A stretch of DNA of 31,787 nucleotides, from positions 1 through 31,787 of the forward strand of contig JAEEHG010000105.1 in the NCBI GenBank assembly GCA_016280695.1, in the 5' to 3' direction. Positions 7,287-15,314 of the stretch are shown piece by piece. Below the pieces are notes generated by a model, which ran no database searches, was not told the DNA's origin, and saw only the letters and a program-made list of their open reading frames with translations. The translations under genes and the position numbers were made by a program. The stretch is from Solobacterium sp. Its GTDB lineage: Bacteria > Bacillota_I > Bacilli_A > Erysipelotrichales > Erysipelotrichaceae. Each line of letters starts with the position of its first letter. The first letter of the stretch is position 1.

Positions 7287-8594
7287 TTATCCGAGTGTCC
7301 AGACACCTGTTTCTGTTTCCTGCAGGGACAGGGAGAAGTACAGCTTCATCACCTGAATCAGGTATTCCGTATCCTTTGTCCCGGCTGTTTCATACGGGGA
7401 ATGCATGGCCCACTGCGGCAGGCCGATATCCACACTGTTGAGCGATACATGCGCGTTGGACAGGTTGCCCAGGGTAGAGCCGCTCAGCATGTCGGAACGG
7501 TTTGTGAAGATCTGGAATGGCACACCGGCATTCCGGCACACGGTTTTGAAAACCGCGGCGGAAACAGCGTCACTGGTGTACTTCTGGTTGCCGTGATACT
7601 TGATGACAATGCCTTTGTTCAGAGCCGGCCGGTTGGTTGGATCGGCCTTGCCGGCATAGTTCGGGTGGACGGCGTGGGCATTGTCGGCACTGACCATGAA
7701 ACTGCCGGCGATCATCACATGGTAGTCTTCTTCGGATGTACTGTAATAACTGTGAATACGGCGGAGGGTATCCTCGAGAAAGGTGGAATCAGCACCCTGC
7801 TTGGTCAGGGAACCGACTTCTTCATTGTCGAAGATGGCAAGTACCGGAACACTGCGGCCAGGTGCTGCAGCCAGGAAGCCTTGCAGGTTTGCGAACCCGC
7901 ACTGCAGATCATCCAGATGGCCGGCAGAGAGGAATTCCCCGTCAGCACCCCAGACGGTACCGCGGCCGCGGGCGTAGAGATACAGGTCATGGGCGATGAC
8001 ATCATCAGCCCCGACCCCGGCGCTTTCCGCGATGACCTGCATGAACCTGCCCGGTTCTGTCTGCTGGGCAAATACCGGTTCCATGTCATCCTGGACATTA
8101 TAGGCAAGGCCTTCATTGGCACTGCGGTTCATATGGATGGCGAGGTTCGGAATCATGACCAGGTCACGGTCCACGTTGACAAGATGCAATGTCAGTCTGC
8201 CGTCTTTTTCGGTGACTATGCGCCCGGCAACGGAGAGGGGACGGTCAAACCATGGCGCGCACAGCATCCCGCCGTACTTTTCCACATTGAGCAGGGTATA
8301 GTTTTCCTTAACCGTTTCGGCGTTCTCCTTGATTTTAAAGGCAGGAGAATCACTGTGGCTGGCAGCGATCATGAAACCGGCCGGCTTTTCTTCCGGCAGC
8401 CGGAAAGCAATGACGGATGAGCCGTTCCTGGTGATGAAATACTTTCCGCCGGGCTGCAGCTGCCAGCGGTTTCCTTCCCGCAGTTCTTCATACGCTGCCG
8501 CGAGAAGTTGGCGGCGGACTTCGGCCACTGCATGAAAGCAGGTCGGTGACGCAGCCAGGAAATCGAGCAGTTGTTCATTAACTTGTTCGGACAT
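7287..8594 (-). CDS. M18 family aminopeptidase
   Basis: A 435-aa zinc aminopeptidase of the M18 family (aspartyl aminopeptidase / ApeB type), a cytoplasmic enzyme that removes N-terminal residues, often acidic ones, from peptides. The metal and catalytic positions are all visible: His80 in ASHSDSP, Asp228 in HLDDLQC, Glu258-Glu259 in DNEEVGS, Asp304 in SADNAHAVHPN, and His398 in PQWAMHSPYE. The length is normal. The start has AAGGAG about 6 bases upstream. It is the first gene of an operon with the amidohydrolase, and a consensus -10 (TATAAT with an upstream TG) lies 27 bases before the start. The exact residue preference cannot be read from the sequence. Confidence 0.96.
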   Translation of the reverse strand: MSEQVNEQLLDFLAASPTCFHAVAEVRRQLLAAAYEELREGNRWQLQPGGKYFITRNGSSVIAFRLPEEKPAGFMIAASHSDSPAFKIKENAETVKENYTLLNVEKYGGMLCAPWFDRPLSVAGRIVTEKDGRLTLHLVNVDRDLVMIPNLAIHMNRSANEGLAYNVQDDMEPVFAQQTEPGRFMQVIAESAGVGADDVIAHDLYLYARGRGTVWGADGEFLSAGHLDDLQCGFANLQGFLAAAPGRSVPVLAIFDNEEVGSLTKQGADSTFLEDTLRRIHSYYSTSEEDYHVMIAGSFMVSADNAHAVHPNYAGKADPTNRPALNKGIVIKYHGNQKYTSDAVSAAVFKTVCRNAGVPFQIFTNRSDMLSGSTLGNLSNAHVSLNSVDIGLPQWAMHSPYETAGTKDTEYLIQVMKLYFSLSLQETETGVWTLG

Positions 8595-8620
8595 GAAATA
8601 CTCCTTTTTCTTATAAAGCG

Positions 8621-8629
8621 ATTATAGCA
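8621..8629 (-). promoter_or_regulatory. Extended -10 promoter of the aminopeptidase operon
   Basis: TGCTATAAT on the - strand: a perfect -10 with the extended TG element. No good -35 lies 17 bases upstream. It is back-to-back with the tRNA-Lys promoter. Confidence 0.6.
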
Positions 8630-8648
8630 TTTTCGCGTAATTTTGTTC

Positions 8649-8677
8649 TTGCAATCGGGGACAGGGTGTATTATACT
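8649..8677 (+). promoter_or_regulatory. Promoter of tRNA-Lys
   Basis: TTGCAA, exactly 17 bases, TATACT. The transcript would start about 12 bases before the mature tRNA. Confidence 0.75.
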
Positions 8678-8696
8678 AACAAAGCGTTAAGCAGAT

Positions 8697-8772
8697 GACT
8701 CCTTAGCTCAGTTGGTAGAGCAACTGACTCTTAATCAGTGGGTCTAGGGTTCGAGTCCCTAAGGAGTCACCA
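8697..8772 (+). tRNA. tRNA-Lys (anticodon CTT)
   Basis: A 76-nt cloverleaf. Acceptor GACTCCT pairs with AGGAGTC, the D arm has AGCTCAGTTGGTAGAGC, the anticodon arm ACTGA-CTCTTAA-TCAGT gives CTT, and the T arm holds GGTTCGAGTCC. The discriminator is A and CCA is encoded. Confidence 0.97.
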
Positions 8773-8780
8773 TTGATCAG

Positions 8781-8807
8781 ACAGTCCCTGTACAGGGACT
8801 TTTTTTC
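8781..8807 (+). terminator. Terminator of tRNA-Lys
   Basis: Palindromic stem AGTCCCTG/CAGGGACT followed by seven T residues. Confidence 0.85.
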
Positions 8808-8845
8808 TGTCTGTGGCAGAATCGGGCAGTGTCTTCATGACATGT

Positions 8846-8851
8846 TATACT
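8846..8851 (+). promoter_or_regulatory. Promoter -10 of the small membrane protein gene
   Basis: TATACT preceded by TGT (extended -10 pattern), 22 bases before the start codon. The -35 is not clear. Confidence 0.45.
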
Positions 8852-8873
8852 GATAAAGAAGAAAGGTGCAAAA

Positions 8874-9182
8874 GTGCAGATGCCGGCGGACAAACATACC
8901 GATCAGCACCGTCCTGAAAGCCTCAGTTCGGTTTATCCTCCGAAAAAGCAGATGTTCCTGGGCCGGCTGCTCAGTGATATCTTTCTGCTGGTTTTCTGTG
9001 CCGTGTGGTTTTCCTGGTTTATACCAACGGCCGCGGGTATATTTGCCGAAGTGAATGAAACAGCCGGCAGTTTTGTGCATGTGTGCTTCGCGGCTGCCGT
9101 CAGCGGGCTCAGCATTTTCTTCCTGATCCTGGTCATCCGGGATATCAGGCGGGTATACAGAATTATCAGAAGCATGGAATGA
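8874..9182 (+). CDS. Small membrane protein with two predicted helices, unknown function
   Basis: A 102-aa protein. The GTG at 8874 is used because GAAAGG lies 7 bases upstream; an in-frame ATG at 8880 is the alternative. About 25 polar residues are followed by a hydrophobic helix (roughly LLSDIFLLVFCAVWFSWFI), a short loop, a second helix (VCFAAAVSGLSIFFLILVI) and a basic tail (RDIRRVYRIIRSME). This suggests a two-helix hairpin with both ends in the cytoplasm. I recognise no family. It has its own -10 box and terminator and lies between tRNA-Lys and the large surface protein gene, so it appears monocistronic. Confidence 0.7.
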   Translation: MQMPADKHTDQHRPESLSSVYPPKKQMFLGRLLSDIFLLVFCAVWFSWFIPTAAGIFAEVNETAGSFVHVCFAAAVSGLSIFFLILVIRDIRRVYRIIRSME

Positions 9183-9192
9183 TCAGCCGGTG

Positions 9193-9215
9193 AAGGCCGT
9201 AAAACGGTCTTTTTT
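9193..9215 (+). terminator. Terminator after the small membrane protein gene
   Basis: Stem AGGCCGT/ACGGTCT, loop AAA, followed by a run of T residues. Confidence 0.75.
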
Positions 9216-9278
9216 CATCTGTATATTATTAAAATGACATGAAATGACAGGCTGCCGGTAAATACAGTTGGTAAATGA

Positions 9279-9298
9279 AAAGCGCTTTATGGTATAAA
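9279..9298 (+). promoter_or_regulatory. Promoter -10 and overlapping palindrome of the surface protein gene
   Basis: TATAAA (9293-9298) with TG one base before it. Just upstream is the perfect palindrome AAAGCGCTTT (9279-9288), which resembles the core of a CcpA/LacI-type operator and sits between the -35 region and -10, a position suited to repression. Confidence 0.45.
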
Positions 9299-9371
9299 GA
9301 AATTAGCAAATACTTTTCACGTACGCTGACGCTGCAATTGAAGCGTATATATTTCCTTAAAGAAGATGCAT

Positions 9372-12248
9372 ATGAAGAAAGAAAAAATGAGAACAGTCCG
9401 CAGATTCCCGCTGTACATCGGCGTGATTATGGCCATGGCACTGCTCAGCGTAGTCCCGGCGAACGCGCAGGAAGATGGTCAGGAAGGGCAGCCCACAGAA
9501 ACCGTGGCAGAACCCGGAACAGAACCCGCGGCAGCACCGCAGGAATCTTTGCCGTCGGAGCCGGAACCGCCGCAGGAATACGTTCCTGAGGAAGCTCCCA
9601 CACCCGAAGCCGTTCCTGAAGAGGCTGTTGTTACAGTGCCGGCGGTAACGGAGGAAGCGCCTGCCATGGCCCTGACGGCTGCCGCAGTGGAAGACAATGC
9701 CGGTGAGAAAGCCGCAGAAAATACCGGTGAAAACACTGAACAAAGTACCGGGGAGAACACCGGGGCGAACGCCACAGAAAATACCGGAAAAAACACCGGG
9801 GAGAACGCTGGGGAAAACATCGGAGAAAACACTGGAGAAAACACTGGAGAAGATTCAGTTACGATCATGATCGGGGATACTTCATTCAGTCCGGATGAAG
9901 AGGCAGCCCAGTGGTCGGATGACAAAGGATGGAAGAATGTGCCCGGGCAGTATGTGGCCATGGTTGACTATGACGGCAGCGGTGCGTCAGTATCCGCTTC
10001 CAGTGATGTCCTGACCCTGGCTGTAGCCGGCGTAAACCGGATCGGAACACTGCAGGGAGACTGCTCTTTCCGGATCGTGGGCAGCGGTATTGTTCTGATT
10101 GATAATATTGATATCACAGACGGAAATACGATAACCCTGCATCCTAATACCGCCGTTTATGATGAAGGGAGCGCGGCTGTTTTCTATTATCAGAAGGAAG
10201 ACGGTAGTTATCATCTCATCAACGGCGGCATCACGGGGATTCTGGATGAAAGCTGCGCAGTGGATAATGTCCGGCTGACTATCCCTTCAGGGTCTTCCCT
10301 CATGATCAGTGCCCGGGCATACCGCAAGGAGACCTGGTATCCGGAGGATGGGACAGAGCCTGTCACGGATGTCACAGAGTATACATCCCCCATGCCCGAT
10401 AGTGCCATGGTGCCGGAGCATATGGGCGGTACGGTCAGCATAGAGGGATATGAGGGCAGGCTGGTCCTCGGGGAAAGTGCTTCCCTCACGGTTGACAGCG
10501 GTGCTTCTGTCCAGATTAAGACAATCCTGGACGGTTATCAGGCCGTCAAAGGAGAACTGGTCTTAAAGGGTGCCATGGAAGTCAACGGTGAAGTGACAGG
10601 CGGGCGTATTGATGTCAATGACGGCGGTTCCCTCGGCGGGGCCGGAACGGTAAGCGCGGCTGAAGTCATTCTGGAGCCGGCCGGGAATCTGGAAAAGAGT
10701 CTTCTTCTGGAGGACAGTTCCCTGACCGTCAACGGTACCGACGATAAGCGGCATGTGTCCGCAAGCATTAAAGACAGTGTCATATATGTGAAAGCGAAAG
10801 CAGTTTCCTTTGATGAACTGAATGTCTCGGGAGACTCCGTTTTCAGCGCCGGTATCTTCGACGGCGATGGAACGTCTTCCGTGGGCAGCTGTGAAATCGG
10901 TGATATCTCGGTAGAAACCGGCAGCAAGCTTGATATTGTCGTCAATGATCATCAGTACATATTCCCTCTGCGGCTGCTGGAAGACAGTTTTGTCAGAATC
11001 AACGGGAAAATCAGCGGCGGCGGTGATGTATCCGTACTTGGCGGCGGGGTTGAATACAACGGGACACAGGCGGATAAAGTACCGGCTGTGCCGGGAGGAT
11101 ATGCTGCGCGGGTATATGTTACCGGGGTGGATATCACTTCCACTGCTAATCCGCTGAACATGACGGATGAGGCGGCTCTGGCCCGGGCGAAAGAGGACAC
11201 AATTCCGGTCGTATATCTTGAAGTCAGGGATTCGCTCGTTTCCCAGAAGATCAATGCCCGTGAATGGCTTGTATCTACTTATATGGAATATTCGGATAAG
11301 CCGCTGCCGCGGGATGACAGCCAGGAATATACCTGTGCTTCCATCCTGCAGGCCTATGGGGTCGATACTGAACTGCCGGATAGTCCTGATTTTGCCTACA
11401 ATATACTGATGCCTGCTGTGGAGGTTATTCACAGTGATCTGAGCCGGCAGCGTTTCTGGCTTGATGATCCCACTGCTTTCTCTACAGATGACGTCATCAT
11501 GATCCGGATACTGAACTGTACCGGCCAGGGCGGCCAGGGCGGTTCATCATCCACCAGTGTTGAAACGTCCTTCACCGGCAGCGGTACGCTTGGAGGACCG
11601 GGATCAGGTTCCATGCAGGCCGGAAACGGCAAAGTCATCTACGGACAGGGAAATGATCCTGACCCTGATGAGCCGACGCCGCAGCCGACCGCGACCCCGG
11701 CCCCTACGCCGACCGCAGCCCCGACCGCAAAGCCGACCACGGCCCCGACCGCAAATCCCAACCCTGCTCCGACCGCGGGGCCCGGCACCAACGGCACCGG
11801 AAATCGTCCGGGAACAGCAGCTGCAGGAAACGGCACTGCGACACGGCCGGCATACACACCTACTGCCGGGAACGGACAGGCAGGGGAGCAGCCGGCAGGT
11901 GTGCTGTATACGGTTTACTTTGAGACCGTTGGCGGCACGAAGATCACCTCCCAGACAGTACATGCCGGCAGGACGGCTGTAAAGCCGCTGGATCCGGAAA
12001 TGGAAGGATTCATCTTTGCCGGATGGTACATTGACAGGGAATGCAGTGAAACGTTCGATTTCCTCACCCCCATCAACGCTGATACAACGGTCTATGCAAA
12101 GTGGGCGGAACCGGCAGAAACCGGGGCGCCGGCAGCCCCTTCAAAGAAAAACGGACTGCCATGGCTGTGGATCCTGGCAGCACTGCTTCTTGGCGCTGCG
12201 GGCTTCGGCATCATGAAGCTGAAAAAAGACGATGATGAAGAAGAATAA
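9372..12248 (+). CDS. Large secreted, membrane-anchored surface protein with Asn/Thr/Gly/Glu repeats and an InlB-type repeat
   Basis: A protein of about 958 aa exported by a signal peptide (basic N-terminus, hydrophobic core, likely cleavage after ANA at residue 32). A Glu/Pro/Ala-rich region follows, then a low-complexity block of ENTGEN-type units (about residues 116-161). A long middle part has short alternating strands and GGG/GSG turns, suggesting a beta-solenoid. A Pro/Thr-rich linker (about 766-810) leads to one Listeria-Bacteroides (InlB B-type) repeat at about 845-913, ending FAGWYIDRECSETFDF and TTVYAKWAE. A C-terminal helix (about 930-948) and an acidic tail KKDDDEEE follow. There is no LPXTG, so anchoring is probably by the helix. 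The start at 9372 has better spacing from AAGAAG than the ATG at 9366. A surface or adhesin-like role is inference. Confidence 0.85.
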   Translation: MKKEKMRTVRRFPLYIGVIMAMALLSVVPANAQEDGQEGQPTETVAEPGTEPAAAPQESLPSEPEPPQEYVPEEAPTPEAVPEEAVVTVPAVTEEAPAMALTAAAVEDNAGEKAAENTGENTEQSTGENTGANATENTGKNTGENAGENIGENTGENTGEDSVTIMIGDTSFSPDEEAAQWSDDKGWKNVPGQYVAMVDYDGSGASVSASSDVLTLAVAGVNRIGTLQGDCSFRIVGSGIVLIDNIDITDGNTITLHPNTAVYDEGSAAVFYYQKEDGSYHLINGGITGILDESCAVDNVRLTIPSGSSLMISARAYRKETWYPEDGTEPVTDVTEYTSPMPDSAMVPEHMGGTVSIEGYEGRLVLGESASLTVDSGASVQIKTILDGYQAVKGELVLKGAMEVNGEVTGGRIDVNDGGSLGGAGTVSAAEVILEPAGNLEKSLLLEDSSLTVNGTDDKRHVSASIKDSVIYVKAKAVSFDELNVSGDSVFSAGIFDGDGTSSVGSCEIGDISVETGSKLDIVVNDHQYIFPLRLLEDSFVRINGKISGGGDVSVLGGGVEYNGTQADKVPAVPGGYAARVYVTGVDITSTANPLNMTDEAALARAKEDTIPVVYLEVRDSLVSQKINAREWLVSTYMEYSDKPLPRDDSQEYTCASILQAYGVDTELPDSPDFAYNILMPAVEVIHSDLSRQRFWLDDPTAFSTDDVIMIRILNCTGQGGQGGSSSTSVETSFTGSGTLGGPGSGSMQAGNGKVIYGQGNDPDPDEPTPQPTATPAPTPTAAPTAKPTTAPTANPNPAPTAGPGTNGTGNRPGTAAAGNGTATRPAYTPTAGNGQAGEQPAGVLYTVYFETVGGTKITSQTVHAGRTAVKPLDPEMEGFIFAGWYIDRECSETFDFLTPINADTTVYAKWAEPAETGAPAAPSKKNGLPWLWILAALLLGAAGFGIMKLKKDDDEEE
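9718..9853 (+). repeat. In-frame repeat region encoding ENTGEN-type units
   Basis: Degenerate 12-base units of the type GAAAACACCGGG or GAGAACACTGGA repeated in tandem inside the surface protein gene. The units differ mainly at third positions and in single codons, as expected for an old or slipping repeat. Confidence 0.75.
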
Positions 12249-12281
12249 GCAGCCTTGAAAAAAACAAAAAAGAACAGCACG

Positions 12282-12310
12282 GACAGGGGCGGTAATCCGC
12301 TCCTGTTTTT
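12282..12310 (+). terminator. Terminator of the surface protein gene
   Basis: A 10-bp stem ACAGGGGCGG/CCGCTCCTGT with one G-T pair, loop TAAT, then five T residues. Confidence 0.85.
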
Positions 12311-12387
12311 CTGGTTGTACTGCCCGGGAATGCATTTTATACTTATTCATTGGAAGAATTCCGGTCACTGCCTGGAGGTGAACTACA

Positions 12388-13488
12388 ATGAAACTGCTGA
12401 TTATCAATCCCGGGTCAACTTCGACCAAGGTGAGCCTGTATGAAGAAGATACGCTGCTTCTGGAGGAGAGCGTCTTTCATGACGCACCGGAACTGCTGCA
12501 GTTTCCGAATGTCAATGACCAGGTGCCGTTCCGGCTCGGGGTGATTGCGGAGGTCATGAACCGGCATGGGTTCAGCATGGCGGACATTGATGTGTTTGTC
12601 GGCCGCGGCGGCAGCGCCCAGCCCTGCAGGGCCGGCGTCATGCGGATCAATGAAAAACTGTACTGCGATACCCGTGACGCGGTGGGCGGCAGTGAGCATC
12701 CGGCCAAACTCGGGGTTATGATGGCGTATGAGCTCGGCACGAAATACGGCAGGCAGATGTACACGCTGAACCCGACAAACGTGGATGAACTGATTGATGA
12801 AGCCCGGATGACGGGGATTGCCGGCCTGTACCGCAATGCCCAGTCACACGTGCTGAACCAGAAAGCAGTGGCGTCATATCATTCCCGGATGATGGGAAAG
12901 AAATATGAAGACTGTGACTATATTGTCTGTCATATTGACGGCGGCATTACCGTCAGCGCGCACCGGCACGGGCGCATGGTTGACGGCAATGTCGGTTCCG
13001 GCGGCGATGGGGCGTTTACGCCCACCAGACTTGGCTCCGTACCGGTGCTGAAACTGCTCGATTATCTGGAGACGCACAGCCTGGATGAAGTACGGCTGAT
13101 GTGCTCGCGGGCCGGGGGTTTTGTGTCCCACTTCGGCACCAGCAACGCTGATACCATCCATGAGAAAGCAATTGCCGGAGATGCGAAGGCCGACATGGTC
13201 TGGCGGACGATGATCTATCAGATCAACAAACAGATCGGGGCTATGGCAGCCGTGCTGCAGGGGAAAACAGAAGCGATCCTGCTGACCGGCGGACTGGTGC
13301 GGTTTGATGATATCGTGAAAGGAATCCGCCGCAGCTGTGAATGGATTGCCCCGGTTTATGTATATCCCGGTGAGATGGAGCAGGAAGCCCTGGCCATGGA
13401 AACACTGAAGGTGCTGCACGGCGAGGAGGAAGCCGCTGATTATACCGGCAGACCCGTCTGGGAAGGCTTTGCCTTTGACAGGGAATAG
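12388..13488 (+). CDS. buk: Butyrate kinase
   Basis: A 366-aa member of the acetokinase/butyrate kinase (ASKHA) family, which makes butyrate plus ATP from butyryl phosphate, or the reverse, in the cytoplasm. The N-terminal phosphate motif NPGSTSTK (residues 7-14) marks butyrate kinases. VGRGGSAQPCRAGVM, the NPTNVDELIDEARMTG segment, the IDGGITVSAHRHGRMVDGN nucleotide-binding region and LLTGGLVR all fit the family. The length is slightly above the usual 355-360. GGAGGTG lies 8 bases before the start. The usual partner, phosphotransbutyrylase (ptb), is not adjacent: the gene stands alone between two terminators. A branched-chain fatty acid kinase activity is possible. Confidence 0.93.
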   Translation: MKLLIINPGSTSTKVSLYEEDTLLLEESVFHDAPELLQFPNVNDQVPFRLGVIAEVMNRHGFSMADIDVFVGRGGSAQPCRAGVMRINEKLYCDTRDAVGGSEHPAKLGVMMAYELGTKYGRQMYTLNPTNVDELIDEARMTGIAGLYRNAQSHVLNQKAVASYHSRMMGKKYEDCDYIVCHIDGGITVSAHRHGRMVDGNVGSGGDGAFTPTRLGSVPVLKLLDYLETHSLDEVRLMCSRAGGFVSHFGTSNADTIHEKAIAGDAKADMVWRTMIYQINKQIGAMAAVLQGKTEAILLTGGLVRFDDIVKGIRRSCEWIAPVYVYPGEMEQEALAMETLKVLHGEEEAADYTGRPVWEGFAFDRE

Positions 13489-13517
13489 CGCGCGGATACC
13501 GCGGCATGAAGCAGATG

Positions 13518-13544
13518 AAAAGAGCGCTGACTGCGCTCTTTTTT
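13518..13544. terminator. Bidirectional terminator between buk and the 5'-nucleotidase gene
   Basis: Stem AAAAGAGCGC/GCGCTCTTTT with loop TGACT and T runs in both directions. Confidence 0.85.
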
Positions 13545-13550
13545 CGTGAA

Positions 13551-15215
13551 TTACTTTACGGTGATGCGGCCTTCCGTTGTCCGGTAGCGTTCATCAATGG
13601 TGCCGGCAGCTTTAAACCATTCAATCAGTGCGTCCAGGTCCACCGGTCCGTAACGCACCAGCGGCTCGTTGTCAGCGAATACCGTGTTGCCGTCGCCCCT
13701 GTCAAAGAGGACATAATCCGTACTGCTGATGGTGTATTCTCCTTCCGGATCAATCGGGACATATTCACCGTCCTGAAGAATCATGACATCGCTGACCCGG
13801 CGCGGTCCCTCAAATCCTGTGAGCATCCCCTCATCGTTGACGACAGCCGGCGAAGCGATGGAAGTATCAATGGTATATTTCAGGCCAGAGACAACCAAGA
13901 AACCGCCGTATTCACCGACCGCGTTGCCATCAAACGAAGTGATGCCTTCGGTTTTGCGGGCCCCGTATTCCAGCACGTCGATGATCTGCTGTCCGCTGCA
14001 GCGGCAGGAAGCCAGCAGATTCTGGAACGGGAAGATATTCAGCAGTGTTCCGTAGGTGACCTCACCGGCATCCAGCGAGTGGCGCAGGGCCCCGCCGTTG
14101 AGGATGGCGACATCCGTATTCATGGCGGCACGGACGGCATCAGCACAGTAATTGCCGAGGTTGGTTTCACGGGAGCGGGCGATCCGGATTCCGTTTTCAT
14201 CTGTAATGACGAGGTCAAACGGTGCAGTGCCGAGAGGTTCTGCCAGAATGGCATTCAGCTCATCCATGGCGGCAGTCACAGCCGCTTCCATATCCGCGTC
14301 TTTGCGGTCATATTCCGAAATCAGCACGGATTCAATTGTTCCGTCAGCAGTAATGATCAGCTCACCGGCATTTTCCATCTTTGTGCCGACAGAGGTGAGC
14401 AGCACGTCTTCACCTTCCGCGTTGGGGTAGGTATCGCCGATAATAACCGAATGGGAATGGCCGTCGATCACGGCATCAATCCCGGTTGTCTTATGAATCA
14501 GGGAGATGGCATCATAAGGGGAATAAGCCGGGATAGAGCCTAGATGGGTCAGCGCGATCACATAATCAGCGCCTTCCGCCCGGGCGTCATTCACAGCCGC
14601 CTGCACCTGCGAGGCAAGCTCATCCCCGTCATCCCCGCCGCAGAAATCATAGACGATTTCGCCGTCTTCCATGAAAAAGGTCGGGGTGGAAGAGGTGAGG
14701 GTTGCCGGGGTGAGCACACCGATGAAGGCCACCTTTGCGCCGCCGAGTTCCTTGATGACATAAGCCGGCAGGCCTTCGAAAACGCTTGTGCCGCTGCCGG
14801 TATAGCGGGCATTGGCGGCGACCATGTCAAACTGTGCCTGGCCGATCAGTTCTTTTGCCCGGTCCATACCGTAATCAAATTCATGATTGCCGAAGGTCGC
14901 AATGTCATATCCCATCTGGTTCATGAGATTGATGATGATACTGCCGCGGGAGATACTGCCGAGCGTGCCGCCCTGCAGGAAATCGCCGCAGTCAACCAGG
15001 ACGGTGGGATGCTCAGCCTTTGTGTCATCCACCAGGGCTTTCAGAGCCGGAAAGCCCAGATTTTCATCAACGCCGCAGTGTGTATCACTGGTATAGAAAA
15101 TATAGATATCCTCGTGGGCCGGAGCCGATGGTTCCGGAGTGGATGCGGCCGGCGCAGAACAGCCGGCGGCCAGCAGCGCACTCAGGGCTGCTGCAATAAC
15201 AGTTTTTTTCTTCAT
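13551..15215 (-). CDS. Lipoprotein 5'-nucleotidase / 2',3'-cyclic phosphodiesterase family protein
   Basis: A 554-aa exported lipoprotein (lipobox LLAAGC, Cys19) of the UshA/CD73 family, acting at the outer face of the membrane to dephosphorylate nucleotides. The N-terminal metallophosphatase domain shows the dimetal motifs: Asp44 and His46 in TSDTHC, Asp78 in CGD, Asn110-His111 in GNHEFDYG, then a GHSHS motif. The C-terminal substrate domain contains GNYCADAVRAAM, AILNGGALRHSLDAG and TYGTLLNIFPFQN. The ribosome site GGGAGAG is good. It is divergent from the histidine acid phosphatase gene, and an inverted repeat lies between them, suggesting joint control. Its exact nucleotide preference is not readable. 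Confidence 0.94.
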   Translation of the reverse strand: MKKKTVIAAALSALLAAGCSAPAASTPEPSAPAHEDIYIFYTSDTHCGVDENLGFPALKALVDDTKAEHPTVLVDCGDFLQGGTLGSISRGSIIINLMNQMGYDIATFGNHEFDYGMDRAKELIGQAQFDMVAANARYTGSGTSVFEGLPAYVIKELGGAKVAFIGVLTPATLTSSTPTFFMEDGEIVYDFCGGDDGDELASQVQAAVNDARAEGADYVIALTHLGSIPAYSPYDAISLIHKTTGIDAVIDGHSHSVIIGDTYPNAEGEDVLLTSVGTKMENAGELIITADGTIESVLISEYDRKDADMEAAVTAAMDELNAILAEPLGTAPFDLVITDENGIRIARSRETNLGNYCADAVRAAMNTDVAILNGGALRHSLDAGEVTYGTLLNIFPFQNLLASCRCSGQQIIDVLEYGARKTEGITSFDGNAVGEYGGFLVVSGLKYTIDTSIASPAVVNDEGMLTGFEGPRRVSDVMILQDGEYVPIDPEGEYTISSTDYVLFDRGDGNTVFADNEPLVRYGPVDLDALIEWFKAAGTIDERYRTTEGRITVK

Positions 15216-15233
15216 GGCTTCTCTCCCACATAA

Positions 15234-15300
15234 ATTATATAATCATCAAAGACAGAATGACATTCCTGCTGAAGCAGGCTGCATGAACTTCATTCTGTCT
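15234..15300. promoter_or_regulatory. Divergent promoter region with a long inverted repeat between two phosphatase genes
   Basis: Overlapping -10 boxes face in opposite directions: TATAAT on - (15239-15234) and on + (15238-15243). Next to them is an 11-bp perfect inverted repeat, AGACAGAATGA (15250-15260) and TCATTCTGTCT (15290-15300), enclosing a small CCTGC/GCAGG hairpin (15265-15278). The left arm covers the -35 zone of the leftward promoter. This could be an operator for both genes or a 5'-UTR hairpin of the rightward one. Confidence 0.55.
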
Positions 15301-15314
15301 GTAAGGAAACTGCT

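Noticed and set aside
9718..9853. Repeat tract considered as a CRISPR-like or intergenic repeat array
   Set aside because: The repeats are 12-base units in frame inside a coding sequence and encode regular NTGE units; there are no spacers.
13506..14543. 345-aa open frame on the + strand opposite the 5'-nucleotidase gene
   Set aside because: It starts inside the bidirectional terminator region and runs antisense to a gene with clear motifs. No family features and no ribosome site are seen.
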